NCBI RefSeq assembly: GCF_007679035.1 | Contig: NZ_VEFR01000001.1 | Coordinates: 947,830-1,011,829, forward strand | Source of the DNA: Agrococcus jejuensis | GTDB taxonomy: Bacteria; Actinomycetota; Actinomycetes; Actinomycetales; Microbacteriaceae | Reading direction: 5' to 3' | DNA: 64,000 nt | Shown: positions 8,825 to 17,820 of the stretch, piece after piece | Layout: every line of letters begins with the position of its first letter | Numbering within the stretch: position 1 is the stretch's first letter | Notes under the pieces: generated by a model | The model's input: the letters and a program-made list of their open reading frames with translations, nothing else | What the model was told of the DNA's origin: nothing | The model's database searches: none | Position numbers and translations under genes: made by a program

Positions 8825-10312
8825 CTACGCCCGCACGGGCTCCTCGGCGGGATGGTCGAGGTCGACGACGACGTCGTCGGGTCGGCGCACGGTCGTCGCG
8901 AGCAGCACGCCCACGACCCACAGCACCGCGGCGCCGAGGAACGCCATGCGCGCACCGGCGACGAACGACTCGTCGAACGGCGTGCCGGTCGACTGCAGCG
9001 CGGCGGACTGGCTCGCGAGCACCGTCACGAACAGGGCGGTGCCCGCCGCGCCCGCGACCTGCTGCAACGTCGAGACCATCGCGGACCCGTAGCCGTAGAG
9101 GCGGCGCGGCACCGCGCCGAGCGACACCGTGAACAGCACGGGGAACGTCGCCGCGAAGCCGAGGCTCATCGTGACGTGCAGCGCGGGCACCATCCACAGC
9201 GGCATGTCGACCGACAGGAGCATCGCGAAGCCCACGAGGGCCGCGAGCACGACGAGCGAGCCGGGCACGAGCAGCACGCGCGGGCCGCGTCGGTCGTAGA
9301 TGCGGCCGACGATCGGTCCCAGCAGACCCATGAGCAGGGCGCCCGGCAGCGTCATGAGGCCGACGAGCAGCGGATCGAAGCCCAGCGCGCGCTGCAGCAC
9401 GAGCGGCAGGGCGATGATCGCGCCGAACATCGCCATCATCGCGATCGCCATGACGAGCAGGGCGCGGGTGAACAGCGGGTAGCGGAAGGTGCGCAGGTCG
9501 AGCAGCGCCTCGTCGGTGCGCTGCAGCGCACGCTGACGCAGCACGAACGCCACGAGCGACGCGACGCCCACCACGACCGCGACCGGCAGCTCCCACGCGG
9601 GCGCCTCGGCGTCGCCGATGAGCGCGAGCGCGTACACCGTGCCGCCGAAGCCGAGCGCCGCGAGCGGCACCGACGGCCAGTCGAGCCGAGCCGCACGCAC
9701 CTCGTTGACGTCGCGCAGGCGCGCGAGGCCGGCGATGGCGAACCCGATCGCGATCGGCAGCACGACGATGAAGACGAAGCGCCAGTGCAGGTGCTGCAGG
9801 ATGACGCCCGACAGCGTCGGGCCGAGCGCGGGCGCGCACGCGATGACCATCGACACGTTGCCCATCACGAGGCCGCGCAGGCCGGGCGGCACGAGGTCCA
9901 TGACGGTCTTCATCATGAGCGGGAAGACGATCGCCGTGCCCGCGGCCTGCACGACACGGCCCGCGAGCAGCATCCAGAAGCCGAACGACGACGCGGCGAT
10001 CATCGTGCCGAGCACGAACAGGCCCATCGCGAGCGCGTACGTCTGCCGCGTCGTGAGCCGCTGCTGCAGCCATCCCGTGATGGGGATCACGACGGCCATC
10101 GTGAGCAGGAAGCCCGTCGTGAGCCACTGCGCGAGGCGCTCGGTGATGCCGAGGTCGTCGATGATCGCGTCGAGGGCGACGTTCATCGCCGTCTCGTTGA
10201 GGATCACGACGAACGCCGACAGCAGCAGCACCGTGATGGTGACCTTGTCGCGGGGGTCGAGCCGCGTCTGCGTCGACTGCGAGCCGATGACGGGGGCGTC
10301 GGTGGATGCCAT
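8825..10312 (-). CDS. MFS drug exporter, DHA2 (EmrB/QacA) family
   Basis: Proton-driven multidrug exporter, 495 aa with about 14 membrane helices. Motifs fit DHA2 proteins: LNETAMNVALDAIIDDLGI in helix 1, QWLTTGFLLTMAVVIPITGW in helix 2, and the antiporter motif C region ACAPALGPTLSGVILQ in helix 5. RIYDRRGPRVLL is the A-like loop repeat of the second half. The substrate is not predictable. ATG at 10312; an alternative upstream start would add only a few residues. It is divergent from the phosphatidyltransferase gene, with 183 bp between them in which I see no clear operator. Confidence 0.92.
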   Translation of the reverse strand: MASTDAPVIGSQSTQTRLDPRDKVTITVLLLSAFVVILNETAMNVALDAIIDDLGITERLAQWLTTGFLLTMAVVIPITGWLQQRLTTRQTYALAMGLFVLGTMIAASSFGFWMLLAGRVVQAAGTAIVFPLMMKTVMDLVPPGLRGLVMGNVSMVIACAPALGPTLSGVILQHLHWRFVFIVVLPIAIGFAIAGLARLRDVNEVRAARLDWPSVPLAALGFGGTVYALALIGDAEAPAWELPVAVVVGVASLVAFVLRQRALQRTDEALLDLRTFRYPLFTRALLVMAIAMMAMFGAIIALPLVLQRALGFDPLLVGLMTLPGALLMGLLGPIVGRIYDRRGPRVLLVPGSLVVLAALVGFAMLLSVDMPLWMVPALHVTMSLGFAATFPVLFTVSLGAVPRRLYGYGSAMVSTLQQVAGAAGTALFVTVLASQSAALQSTGTPFDESFVAGARMAFLGAAVLWVVGVLLATTVRRPDDVVVDLDHPAEEPVRA

Positions 10313-10495
10313 GGATGCTCCGCGGGGCCGGGCGACGACGTGCGTCGGATGCGTGGGGTCGGCGCACCGGGACGCGGGCGGCGACGGGTGGGGCAACGCG
10401 CCGTCGACGGCGAGCATTCCCCTGTCGCACGGATCGGGCGACACGGTCCGCGGCGCGTGCCGCAGGCAGGTGCCCCATGCTGCCAGACTGACCGC

Positions 10496-11071
10496 ATGGA
10501 GTCGACGCCGCGCGATGCAGGCTGGGCCACGATCCCGAACCTCGTCACGGTGCTGCGGTTCCTGCTCATCGTGCCGGTGGTCGTCGTGCTGCTGCAGGGC
10601 GGCGAGGGCGACTGGCTGCCGGTCGTGCTGCTGGGCGTGTGGGCGTCGACCGACTGGATCGACGGCCAGCTCGCCCGCAGGCTCGACCAGGTCTCGGTCA
10701 TCGGCGCGAAGCTCGACCCGTTCGTCGACCGGCTCGGCACGGCCGTCATCGCCGTGACGCTCGCCGTCGTCGGCGCGCTGCCGTGGTGGATGCTCGCCGT
10801 GCTCATCGCCTTCGACCTGCTCGCGACCGTCCTCGGCGTCAAGGCCGCCGCGGAGGGCCGCCTGCCGGTGACGTGGATCGGCAAGGTGCGCACAGCCGTG
10901 CTGTTCTTCGGCCTCGTGCTGCTCGTCGCGGCCGTGACGGTGCTGCCGTGGCTGCTGCTCCCCGCGTACGTGCTGCTCGTCGTGGGCCTCGTGCTGCACG
11001 TCATCTCGACGGTCGGCTACAGCATCTCGGCCGTGCGGCAGGGCAAGGCCCGCCGCGCCGCGACGCACTGA
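10496..11071 (+). CDS. CDP-alcohol phosphatidyltransferase (PgsA-like)
   Basis: Integral membrane enzyme that transfers a phosphatidyl group from CDP-diacylglycerol to an alcohol such as glycerol-3-phosphate. It is 191 aa with six predicted helices. The full family motif D-x2-D-G-x2-A-R-x8-G-x3-D-x3-D is present (DWIDGQLARRLDQVSVIGA, then KLDPFVD), so all metal-binding aspartates are kept. IPNLVTVLRFLLI is the usual N-terminal helix. The acceptor alcohol cannot be fixed: PgsA and cardiolipin-synthase paralogues look alike. A CAGACT box at 10484-10489 lies 6 nt before the ATG, suggesting a leaderless transcript. Confidence 0.9.
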   Translation: MESTPRDAGWATIPNLVTVLRFLLIVPVVVVLLQGGEGDWLPVVLLGVWASTDWIDGQLARRLDQVSVIGAKLDPFVDRLGTAVIAVTLAVVGALPWWMLAVLIAFDLLATVLGVKAAAEGRLPVTWIGKVRTAVLFFGLVLLVAAVTVLPWLLLPAYVLLVVGLVLHVISTVGYSISAVRQGKARRAATH

Positions 11072-11074
11072 CCC

Positions 11075-11989
11075 TCAGTCCTCGAGCGCGCGCGCGACGC
11101 GCTGCAGCCGTCGCCTGGTCGTGCGGCGCATGTGCCTGCCGAACCTCGCGACGACGTCCTCGATGATCTCGGCGTTCGGGTTCGCGGGATCCCAGCCCGC
11201 GAAGAGCGGGAACGTGAGCGGCTCGCGCTCCACGACGATCGGCACGGCGACGCAGCCGGGGAACGGATCGTCGGTGAGCGCCGCGACGCCGTGCCCCGTG
11301 CGCACGAGGACGCGTGCGATCGAGGGATGCCGCACGACGACGTGCTCACCGTAGGTCGCGCCGCGCGCATGCACGGCCTCGTCGAGCACGCGGCGCGCCG
11401 CGCTGTTGGGCGTGAGCAGCACGAGGTGCTCGGCAAGGAGGTCGTCGAGCTCGACGCCCGCCCTGCCCGCGAGCGGGTGCGCCGCGGGCATGTGCGCCCG
11501 CACGATGCCGTCGGCGAAGCGCCGATGCACCCAGCCCGGCGCGGGCGGCCTCGTCGAGACGCCGAGGTCGGCGCCGCGCGCGCGGGCGTCGTCGAAGACG
11601 CGGAACGGGTCGGCGACCTCGCAGTCGAGCACGGGCAGCCCGTCGCCGTCGGCGGCGAGGAACGGCACGAGGGCGGAGTCGATCGTCGCGGACGGCGCGA
11701 CGACGTGCAGGCTCGTGCGACGCTGCTCCGCCTCCTGCTTCGTGCGGCCGATCACCTGCTCCGCCTGCGCGAGCAGATCGGAGACGCGATCGTAAAATCT
11801 CGCGCCGTCGGGGGTCGTGCGCAGCGCGCCCGCGCCCCGCACGAGCAGGGCGACGCCGAGCTCGTCCTCGAGCGATCGCATCTGCCGCGACATCGCGGGC
11901 TGCGTGATGCCCACGCGGCGGGCGCCTCCCGACACCGACCCCTCCTGCACGACGGCGACGAAGGAGGCGAGCACGCGCAGGTCCGGCAT
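11075..11989 (-). CDS. LysR-family transcriptional regulator
   Basis: 304-aa LysR-type regulator. The N-terminal winged helix-turn-helix (LASFVAVVQEGSVSGGARRV, then GITQPAMSRQMRSLEDELGV) occupies residues ~5-62. A periplasmic-binding-protein-like effector domain fills the rest. It is divergent from the MHS transporter-amidohydrolase pair and, by the usual LysR arrangement, is likely to control that operon and itself. The effector is unknown. The ATG at 11989 has a GGAGGC stretch a few bases upstream. The 3' end almost touches the convergent phosphatidyltransferase gene. Confidence 0.92.
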   Translation of the reverse strand: MPDLRVLASFVAVVQEGSVSGGARRVGITQPAMSRQMRSLEDELGVALLVRGAGALRTTPDGARFYDRVSDLLAQAEQVIGRTKQEAEQRRTSLHVVAPSATIDSALVPFLAADGDGLPVLDCEVADPFRVFDDARARGADLGVSTRPPAPGWVHRRFADGIVRAHMPAAHPLAGRAGVELDDLLAEHLVLLTPNSAARRVLDEAVHARGATYGEHVVVRHPSIARVLVRTGHGVAALTDDPFPGCVAVPIVVEREPLTFPLFAGWDPANPNAEIIEDVVARFGRHMRRTTRRRLQRVARALED

Positions 11990-12015
11990 GCCTCCAGAGC
12001 ATAGAACCGTTCCCA

Positions 12016-12025
12016 GAATGCATTC
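12016..12025. promoter_or_regulatory. palindrome, candidate LysR operator
   Basis: GAATGCATTC is a perfect 10-bp palindrome centred between the divergent LysR gene and the MHS transporter gene (100-bp intergenic region). Its place suits a LysR recognition site. No footprint-type evidence can be had from sequence. Confidence 0.4.
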
Positions 12026-12089
12026 GACAACCGAACGGACCCGCCGCACCATGGCAGGACGCATCCCTTGCGTCATCGAGAGGACTCCC

Positions 12090-13418
12090 ATGACCACGAC
12101 GGCAGCAGCCACCGACCCGCAGACGCGGGCTCGCCGTGCGCGCTTCGGCTCCTTCGTCGGCACCGCGATCGAGTGGTACGACTTCTACCTCTTCGGCACC
12201 GCCGCTGCGCTCGTGCTGCCCCAGGTGTTCTTCCCGAACGCCGACGCCGCCACGGGCCTGCTCGCGTCGTTCGCGACGTTCTGGGCGGGCTTCCTCGCCC
12301 GCCCGATCGGCGGCCTCGTCTTCGGCCACTTCGGCGACCGTCTCGGCCGCAAGCACACCCTCGTCATCACGCTCATGATCATGGGCGTCGCGACCTTCTG
12401 CATCGGCCTGCTGCCCGGCGCCGACCAGTGGGGCATGGCCGCACCCGTGCTGCTCATCGTGCTGCGCGCCGCGCAGGGCATCGCGGTGGGCGGCGAGTGG
12501 GGCGGCGCCGTGCTCATGGCGTCCGAGAGCTCCGAGAAGGGCTCGGGCGTGCGCTCGGGCATGTGGGTGCAGCAGGGCTCCCCCGTCGGCAACATCCTCG
12601 CGACGCTCGCGTTCCTCGCCGTCGGCACGCTCGACATGGATGCGTTCCTGTCGTGGGGCTGGCGCATCCCCTTCCTGCTCTCGGCCGTGCTCGTGGTCGT
12701 GGGCCTGCTCATCCGCCTCAAGGTCGAGGAGTCGCCCGAGTTCGAGGAGCGTGCAGCGGAGCACGTCGTGCCGCGCCTGCCGCTCGGCGAGCTGCTGCGG
12801 CACCACTGGCGCATGCTCGTCGTCGGCACGCTCGCGTGCGGCCTCGGCATCGGCGGCGCGTACTTCACGTCGACGTTCATGCTGTCGTACACGACGACCG
12901 AGCTCGGCGTCGACCGCCAGACGATGCTCATGATCCTGCTCGGGACCGTCTTCGTGCAGTTCGCGTGGCAGCCGATCGCGGCCCGCCTCGCGGAGCGCTT
13001 CGGCACGACGCGCTTCATGGTCGCCGTGCTGCTCATCGCCATCGCGATCGCCTTCCCGGCCTTCCTGCTCATCTCGACCGGTCAGACGTGGGCGATCCTC
13101 GTCGTGCTGTGCGCCGTCATGCTGCCGACGTCCGGCTACTACGCCGTGCTCGCCGGCTTCCTCGCGCAGGCCTTCCCCGTGCAGATCCGCTACACCGGCA
13201 TCTCGGCCTCGTACCAGCTGTGCGCGACGCTCATCGGCGGCACGACGCCGCTGCTCGCGCAGCTCTCGCTCAACCTCGCGGGTGGCAGCTGGGTCGGCAT
13301 CGCGATCTTCTACGTCGTGCTCATCTCGGTGACGCTCGTCGGCGTCGTCGGCGTCGGCCGCCTGTCGGGATTCTCGGCGGCGTCCGAGCGCGCCGAGCGC
13401 GCGGAGGTCGCAGCATGA
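12090..13418 (+). CDS. MFS transporter, metabolite:H+ symporter (MHS) family
   Basis: 442-aa, 12-helix importer of the MHS subfamily (relatives: ProP, ShiA, KgtP). Signatures are GTAIEWYDFYLFGTAAALV in helix 1, GHFGDRLGRKHTLV (motif A) after helix 2, and AAQGIAVGGEWGGAVLMASE. MHS members take up dicarboxylates, betaine, shikimate or aromatic acids. The downstream amidohydrolase, coupled by an ATGA overlap, suggests that the imported compound or its product is a substrate for amide or ester hydrolysis. The likely regulator is the divergent LysR gene. Confidence 0.92.
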   Translation: MTTTAAATDPQTRARRARFGSFVGTAIEWYDFYLFGTAAALVLPQVFFPNADAATGLLASFATFWAGFLARPIGGLVFGHFGDRLGRKHTLVITLMIMGVATFCIGLLPGADQWGMAAPVLLIVLRAAQGIAVGGEWGGAVLMASESSEKGSGVRSGMWVQQGSPVGNILATLAFLAVGTLDMDAFLSWGWRIPFLLSAVLVVVGLLIRLKVEESPEFEERAAEHVVPRLPLGELLRHHWRMLVVGTLACGLGIGGAYFTSTFMLSYTTTELGVDRQTMLMILLGTVFVQFAWQPIAARLAERFGTTRFMVAVLLIAIAIAFPAFLLISTGQTWAILVVLCAVMLPTSGYYAVLAGFLAQAFPVQIRYTGISASYQLCATLIGGTTPLLAQLSLNLAGGSWVGIAIFYVVLISVTLVGVVGVGRLSGFSAASERAERAEVAA

Positions 13419-15067
13419 GGCTCGACGCCATCCTCGAGCACGGACGCATCTGGACCGGCGACGCCGACCGCCCCACCGCGTCGCGCATCGGCGTGATCGG
13501 CGGCCGCGTCGTCGGCCTCGACGAGGAGCTCGACGGGCTCACGGCCGACACCGTCGTCGACCTCGGCGGCGCCCCCGTCGTGCCCGGATTCCACGACGCG
13601 CATCTGCACTTCTCGCTCTACGGCCAGAAGCTGCTGCGCCTCGACCTGTCGGCACCCGCCTGCCCGACGCTCGACGACGTCTACGAGACCGTCCGCACCG
13701 CCGTCGCAGCCGCGCCGGCCGGCACGTGGATCCTCGGCCGCGGCCACGACCAGAACAAGCTCGGCGGCCACCCGACGCTCGCGGTGCTCGACAGCATCGC
13801 GCCCGAGCACCCCGTGTACCTCGAGCACACGTCGGGCCACATGGGCGTCACGAACTCCGCCGGCCTCCGCGACGCCGGGCACGCGGACCTGCTGCGCGTG
13901 CCCGACCTCGAGGGCGGGCACGTGGAGCGGGATGCGGCCGGCATGCCGACGGGGCTGCTGCAGGAGCGCGCGCAGGAGCTCGTGAACCACCGGTTCCTGC
14001 CGGTGGACCTCGACACGCATCGCGCGGGCTCTCGCCTCGCCTCCGCATCCCTGCTGTCGATGGGCATCACGTCGGTGACCGAGCCCGGCATCGGCGCACC
14101 CGGTCAGGTGGGGCAGACGCCGGTCGAGCTGCGCGCCTACCAGGACGGCATCGACGCGGGCGACATCCGCCTGCGCATCGACGCCATGCCGTACCACCGC
14201 GTGCTGCACGACCTCGGCCCCATCGGCGGCGGCGACTCGGGCTTCGGGCTCGACCTCGGCATCCGCTCGGGCTTCGGCGGGGATCGGCTGCGCATCGCGG
14301 GCGTCAAGGTGCTCTCCGACGGCTCGCTCATCGGTCGCACCGCGGCGATGTGCTGCGACTTCGACGACGATCCGGGCAACAGGGGCTTCCTGATCGACGA
14401 GGTGCCCGACCTCACGCGCACGATCGTCGCAGCGCACGCGAACGGCTGGCAGGTCGCGACGCACGCGATCGGCGACCGCGCGCTCGACGCCGTGCTCGAC
14501 GCCGTCGCCGAGGCGCAGCGCGTCGCCCCCAGGCACGATCCGCGCCACCGCATCGAGCACTGCGGCATCTCGCGCCCCGACCAGCTGAGCCGCGTCGTCG
14601 ATCTCGGGCTCATCCCGTCGCCGCAGGGCCGCTTCGTGTCCGAGACGGGTGACGGCCTGCTCGCCGCCGTCGGCCCCGAGCGCATGGCCTGGGTGTACCG
14701 CATGCGCTCCTGGCTCGACCGCGGCGTCGTGCTGCCCGGCTCGACCGACGCGCCCGTCGTGCACCCCGACCCGATCTGGAGCATCCAGGACATGGTCGCG
14801 CGCCGCACGGCGCAGGGCTCGCCGCTCGCGCCCGACGAGGCCGTGACGCCCGAGCAGGCGCTGCGCGCGTACACGTACGGCTCGGCCTACGCGACGCGCG
14901 ACGAGGCCAACCGCGGCACGATCGCGCGCGGCCGCCTCGCGGACCTCGCGGTGCTGAGCGACGATCTGCTCGCCGTCGACCCCGCTCGCCTCTCCGAGGT
15001 GCGTGTGGGCGCGACGATCGTGGGCGGCGAGGTCGTGCACGACGCGGGGGCCGTCTCGATTCGCTGA
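13415..15067 (+). CDS. amidohydrolase, YtcJ-like
   Basis: 550-aa metal-dependent hydrolase of the amidohydrolase superfamily, YtcJ/NfdA-like branch. The metal-binding HxH is His63/His65 in GFHDAHLHF. Further ligand histidines appear in ATHAIGDRALDAV and HRIEHCGI, and the catalytic Asp in STDAPVVHPDP. Known relatives hydrolyse N-substituted formamides or other exocyclic amides; the substrate here is unknown. The start overlaps the transporter stop (ATGA), so the two genes are co-translated as an uptake-and-hydrolysis unit. A 16-bp hairpin follows directly after the stop. Confidence 0.9.
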   Translation: MRLDAILEHGRIWTGDADRPTASRIGVIGGRVVGLDEELDGLTADTVVDLGGAPVVPGFHDAHLHFSLYGQKLLRLDLSAPACPTLDDVYETVRTAVAAAPAGTWILGRGHDQNKLGGHPTLAVLDSIAPEHPVYLEHTSGHMGVTNSAGLRDAGHADLLRVPDLEGGHVERDAAGMPTGLLQERAQELVNHRFLPVDLDTHRAGSRLASASLLSMGITSVTEPGIGAPGQVGQTPVELRAYQDGIDAGDIRLRIDAMPYHRVLHDLGPIGGGDSGFGLDLGIRSGFGGDRLRIAGVKVLSDGSLIGRTAAMCCDFDDDPGNRGFLIDEVPDLTRTIVAAHANGWQVATHAIGDRALDAVLDAVAEAQRVAPRHDPRHRIEHCGISRPDQLSRVVDLGLIPSPQGRFVSETGDGLLAAVGPERMAWVYRMRSWLDRGVVLPGSTDAPVVHPDPIWSIQDMVARRTAQGSPLAPDEAVTPEQALRAYTYGSAYATRDEANRGTIARGRLADLAVLSDDLLAVDPARLSEVRVGATIVGGEVVHDAGAVSIR

Positions 15068-15070
15068 CTG

Positions 15071-15118
15071 GTGCGCAGGATGCGTCACCCAGTCGAGGCC
15101 GCGACGCATCCTGCGCAC
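15071..15118 (+). terminator. inverted repeat, probable terminator
   Basis: Perfect 16-bp inverted repeat (GTGCGCAGGATGCGTC at 15071 and its complement ending at 15118) with a 16-nt loop, 3 nt after the amidohydrolase stop. There is no T tract, as is common in GC-rich genomes. The arm sequence GACGCATCCTGCGC recurs in the hairpin region near 45.29 kb. Confidence 0.6.
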
Positions 15119-15213
15119 TGCGGCGCGCCTCGATTGCGCGCATGGCGCGGCGGGCGCACCATGGGTGCACGCCGCGCGATCCGCGGCGACCCGAAGCACC
15201 AGGAGCGAACGCC

Positions 15214-16269
15214 ATGAGCGCCATCCCCGAGCTCGCCCACGAGCACGTCGTCACCGCATCCGGATCGAGGTCGGGCCTGGCCATCACGGTCGCCCTCCAC
15301 TCCTCGGTCCTCGGCCCCGCCCTCGGCGGCTGCCGCATGTGGACCTACCCGACGTGGGCCGACGGGCAGGCGGATGCGCTGCGGCTGTCGGCCGCGATGA
15401 CGCTGAAGAACGCCGCGGCGGGCCTCGATGCCGGCGGCGGCAAGTCGGTGATCGCGCTGCCCATGGGCACGGTGCTGGGCGACGACCTGCGCCGTGCGGC
15501 ACTGCTCGACCTCGGCGACCTCGTCGAGACGCTCGACGGCCGCTACCGCACGGCCGAGGACGTCGGCACGACCGAGCACGACATGCTCGTGGTGCGCGAG
15601 CGCACCGCGCACGTCGTGGGCCTGCCCGCCGAGGCGGGCGGCGTCGGCGAGCCCGCCGTCGGCACGGCGCTCGGCGTGCTCGCATCGGTCGCGCCCACGC
15701 TCGAGGAGGCGTTCGGCGACGCGACGATCGCGGGCCGCTCGTTCGTCGTCTCGGGCCTCGGCCAGGTCGGCGGCCGCCTCGCACGGATGCTCGCCGACGC
15801 CGGCGCCGACCTGATCGTCACCGACGTCGTGCCGACGAAGCGTGCGCTCGCCGACGAGCTCGGCGCCCGCTGGATCGCGCCGGAGGACGCCCTCACGACG
15901 CCGGCCGACGTCTTCGTGCCCGCCGGCCTCGGCGGCGTGCTCACGGCCTCGGCCATCCGCACGCTGCCCGTGCGCGCCGTCGTGGGCCCCGCGAACAACC
16001 CGCTCGACGAGCGCGTCGGCGCGCTGGAGCTCGCCGAGCGCGGCATCGCCTACGCCCCCGACTTCGTCGTGAACGCGGGCGGCGTCATCCACCTCACCCT
16101 GCTCGACGCGGGCGCACCGGCAGCCGAGGTCGAGCAGCGGCTGCTCGGCATCGGCGACACGACGCGGCGCGTCTTCGCGACGGCGCGCGAGCGCGGCATC
16201 ACGCCGCTCGAGGCCGCCGAGACCATCGCGCGCGAGCGCATCGAGGCCGCGCGCCTCGTGCACGCCTGA
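15214..16269 (+). CDS. Glu/Leu/Phe/Val dehydrogenase
   Basis: NAD-dependent oxidative deaminase of branched-chain or aromatic amino acids, 351 aa. The glycine-rich substrate site LGPALGGCRMW is followed by Lys65 (TLKNAAAG) and the catalytic Lys77 (DAGGGKSV), equivalent to the two lysines of leucine dehydrogenase. The NAD-binding Rossmann motif is VSGLGQVGGRLA. VVGPANNPLDE and NAGGVIHL are further family stretches. An AGGAG Shine-Dalgarno at 15201 sets the ATG at 15214. Leu, Phe or Val preference cannot be told from sequence. Confidence 0.92.
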   Translation: MSAIPELAHEHVVTASGSRSGLAITVALHSSVLGPALGGCRMWTYPTWADGQADALRLSAAMTLKNAAAGLDAGGGKSVIALPMGTVLGDDLRRAALLDLGDLVETLDGRYRTAEDVGTTEHDMLVVRERTAHVVGLPAEAGGVGEPAVGTALGVLASVAPTLEEAFGDATIAGRSFVVSGLGQVGGRLARMLADAGADLIVTDVVPTKRALADELGARWIAPEDALTTPADVFVPAGLGGVLTASAIRTLPVRAVVGPANNPLDERVGALELAERGIAYAPDFVVNAGGVIHLTLLDAGAPAAEVEQRLLGIGDTTRRVFATARERGITPLEAAETIARERIEAARLVHA

Positions 16270-16275
16270 CGCTCG

Positions 16276-16863
16276 CTACGCGCGGGGCCGCTCGGGCGCA
16301 GCCTCGGCGAGCTCGCGCAGGCGGGCGACGTAGCCGATCCACCAGTCGGCGCCCTCGCCGGGCAGGTTGGGGGCGTCGACGCGGAAGCCGGCAGCGCCAT
16401 CGATCTCCTCGCGCAGGATGTCCATGTGGCCCGCATGCCGCGCCAGCTCGCACGTGAGGTGCACGAGGATGCGGTGCAGCGTCACGTCCATGCCGCCGTC
16501 GCCCCACCAGGGCACGTGGCCGACCGCGTCGAGCGGCAGGGCGTCGATCGTGGCGTCCGCGTGCGCGTGGATGCGACGCCAGCGCTCGACGACGACGTCG
16601 ATCGTCTCCTCGGCCGTCGCCCACATGTCCTCGTTGGGCCCGCCGTCCATCCAGGGCATGGGCTCGGGCCACGCCCGGTCGAACACGAGCCCGAGGTACT
16701 CGGCCTCGACCGACGCCGCGTGCTTCACGATGCCGAGCAGGTTCGAGCCCGTCGCCGTGCGGGGCATGCGGGCGTCGCGCTCCGACACGCCCTCGAGCTT
16801 CCACTGCATCGCGTCGCGATGGGTGCGCAGGTAGCGGTGCAGCGTGGCCTTCTCGTCGTCCAT
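16276..16863 (-). CDS. DinB/DUF664-family protein
   Basis: 195-aa four-helix-bundle protein of the DinB superfamily (DUF664 branch). Conserved pieces are LLGIVKHAASVEAEYLG near the N-terminus, whose first His is one of three metal ligands, and LVHLTCELARHAGHMDILRE, which carries the second and third histidines. Members include mycothiol-dependent enzymes and S-transferases, but most are uncharacterised. The ATG at 16863 is chosen over 27 extra codon-poor bases. It is convergent with the dehydrogenase gene (6 bp). Confidence 0.88.
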   Translation of the reverse strand: MDDEKATLHRYLRTHRDAMQWKLEGVSERDARMPRTATGSNLLGIVKHAASVEAEYLGLVFDRAWPEPMPWMDGGPNEDMWATAEETIDVVVERWRRIHAHADATIDALPLDAVGHVPWWGDGGMDVTLHRILVHLTCELARHAGHMDILREEIDGAAGFRVDAPNLPGEGADWWIGYVARLRELAEAAPERPRA

Positions 16864-16976
16864 GCGTCGAGGATGCCGCATGCCGCCCACGACGGCGGCT
16901 CGTCACGCGGCGCAACGCACGAGACCGCGCGCCCATGCGTGCGTCAGACTGCGAGCACAGCACCCTGGAGGCCCTC

Positions 16977-17816
16977 GTGTCCGCATCCCGCGCCATCCGC
17001 GCCGCAGCCCTCGCCGCTCCCCTGCTCCTGCTCGCCGCGTGCGCCTCGGCGACCGACGCCGGCGGCGACGCCTCGGGCGGCGGCGACTACGTCACCGACG
17101 GCGTCCTCACGGTCGCGACGGGCGAGCCCGCCTACTTCCCGTACGTCATCGACGACGACCCCGAGTCGGGCGAGGGCTTCGAGGCCGCCGTCGCCTACGC
17201 CGTCGCCGCCGAGCTCGGCTTCGACGCCGACGAGGTCGTGTGGGTGCGATCGACGTTCGAGTCCGCCATCGCACCGGGCGCGAAGGACTTCGACGTCAAC
17301 CTGCAGCAGTTCACGATCACCGAGGACCGCGCCGAGAGCGTCGACTTCTCGTCGCCGTACTACGCGACGCCGCAGGCCGTCGTGACGATCGCGGGCTCCC
17401 CCGCCGCCGACGCCGCGAGCATCGCCGACCTGCAGGACGTCGTGCTCGGCGCGCAGGTGGGCACGACGAGCCTCAGCACCGTCGAGTCGGTCATCGCGCC
17501 GACGCAGCCCGTGCAGCCGTACACGACGAACGACGACGCCGTGCTCGCGCTGCAGAGCGGCCAGGTCGACGCGATCGTCGTCGACCTGCCCACGGCCTTC
17601 TACCTCTCGGGCGTGCAGCTCGACGACGGCGTGCTCGTGGGGCAGCTGCCCGCCGACGCCGGCATCAGCGACGAGTGGGGCTTCGTGCTCGAGCTCGACA
17701 GCCCGCTGACCGACGAGGTGTCGGCGGCCGTCGACGCGCTGCGCGAGGACGGCACGCTCGACGCGATCGCCGCCGAGTGGCTGGGCGCCGACGCCGGCGC
17801 GCCTGTGCTCGAATAG
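16977..17816 (+). CDS. polar amino acid ABC transporter, substrate-binding lipoprotein
   Basis: 279-aa solute-binding protein. Signal peptide with lipobox LLAAC, lipidated Cys22, then a Gly/Ala/Asp linker and a type-3 periplasmic-binding fold (GVLTVATGEPAYFPYV, DFDVNLQQFTITEDRAESVDFS, VVDLPTAFYL, WGFVLELDSPL). It captures a polar or charged amino acid outside the cell. The GTG at 16977 has a TGGAGG Shine-Dalgarno; the upstream in-frame ATG would precede the signal peptide with a charged, non-signal extension. First gene of a three-gene operon with permease and ATPase. Confidence 0.92.
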   Translation: MSASRAIRAAALAAPLLLLAACASATDAGGDASGGGDYVTDGVLTVATGEPAYFPYVIDDDPESGEGFEAAVAYAVAAELGFDADEVVWVRSTFESAIAPGAKDFDVNLQQFTITEDRAESVDFSSPYYATPQAVVTIAGSPAADAASIADLQDVVLGAQVGTTSLSTVESVIAPTQPVQPYTTNDDAVLALQSGQVDAIVVDLPTAFYLSGVQLDDGVLVGQLPADAGISDEWGFVLELDSPLTDEVSAAVDALREDGTLDAIAAEWLGADAGAPVLE

Positions 17817-17820
17817 CGAG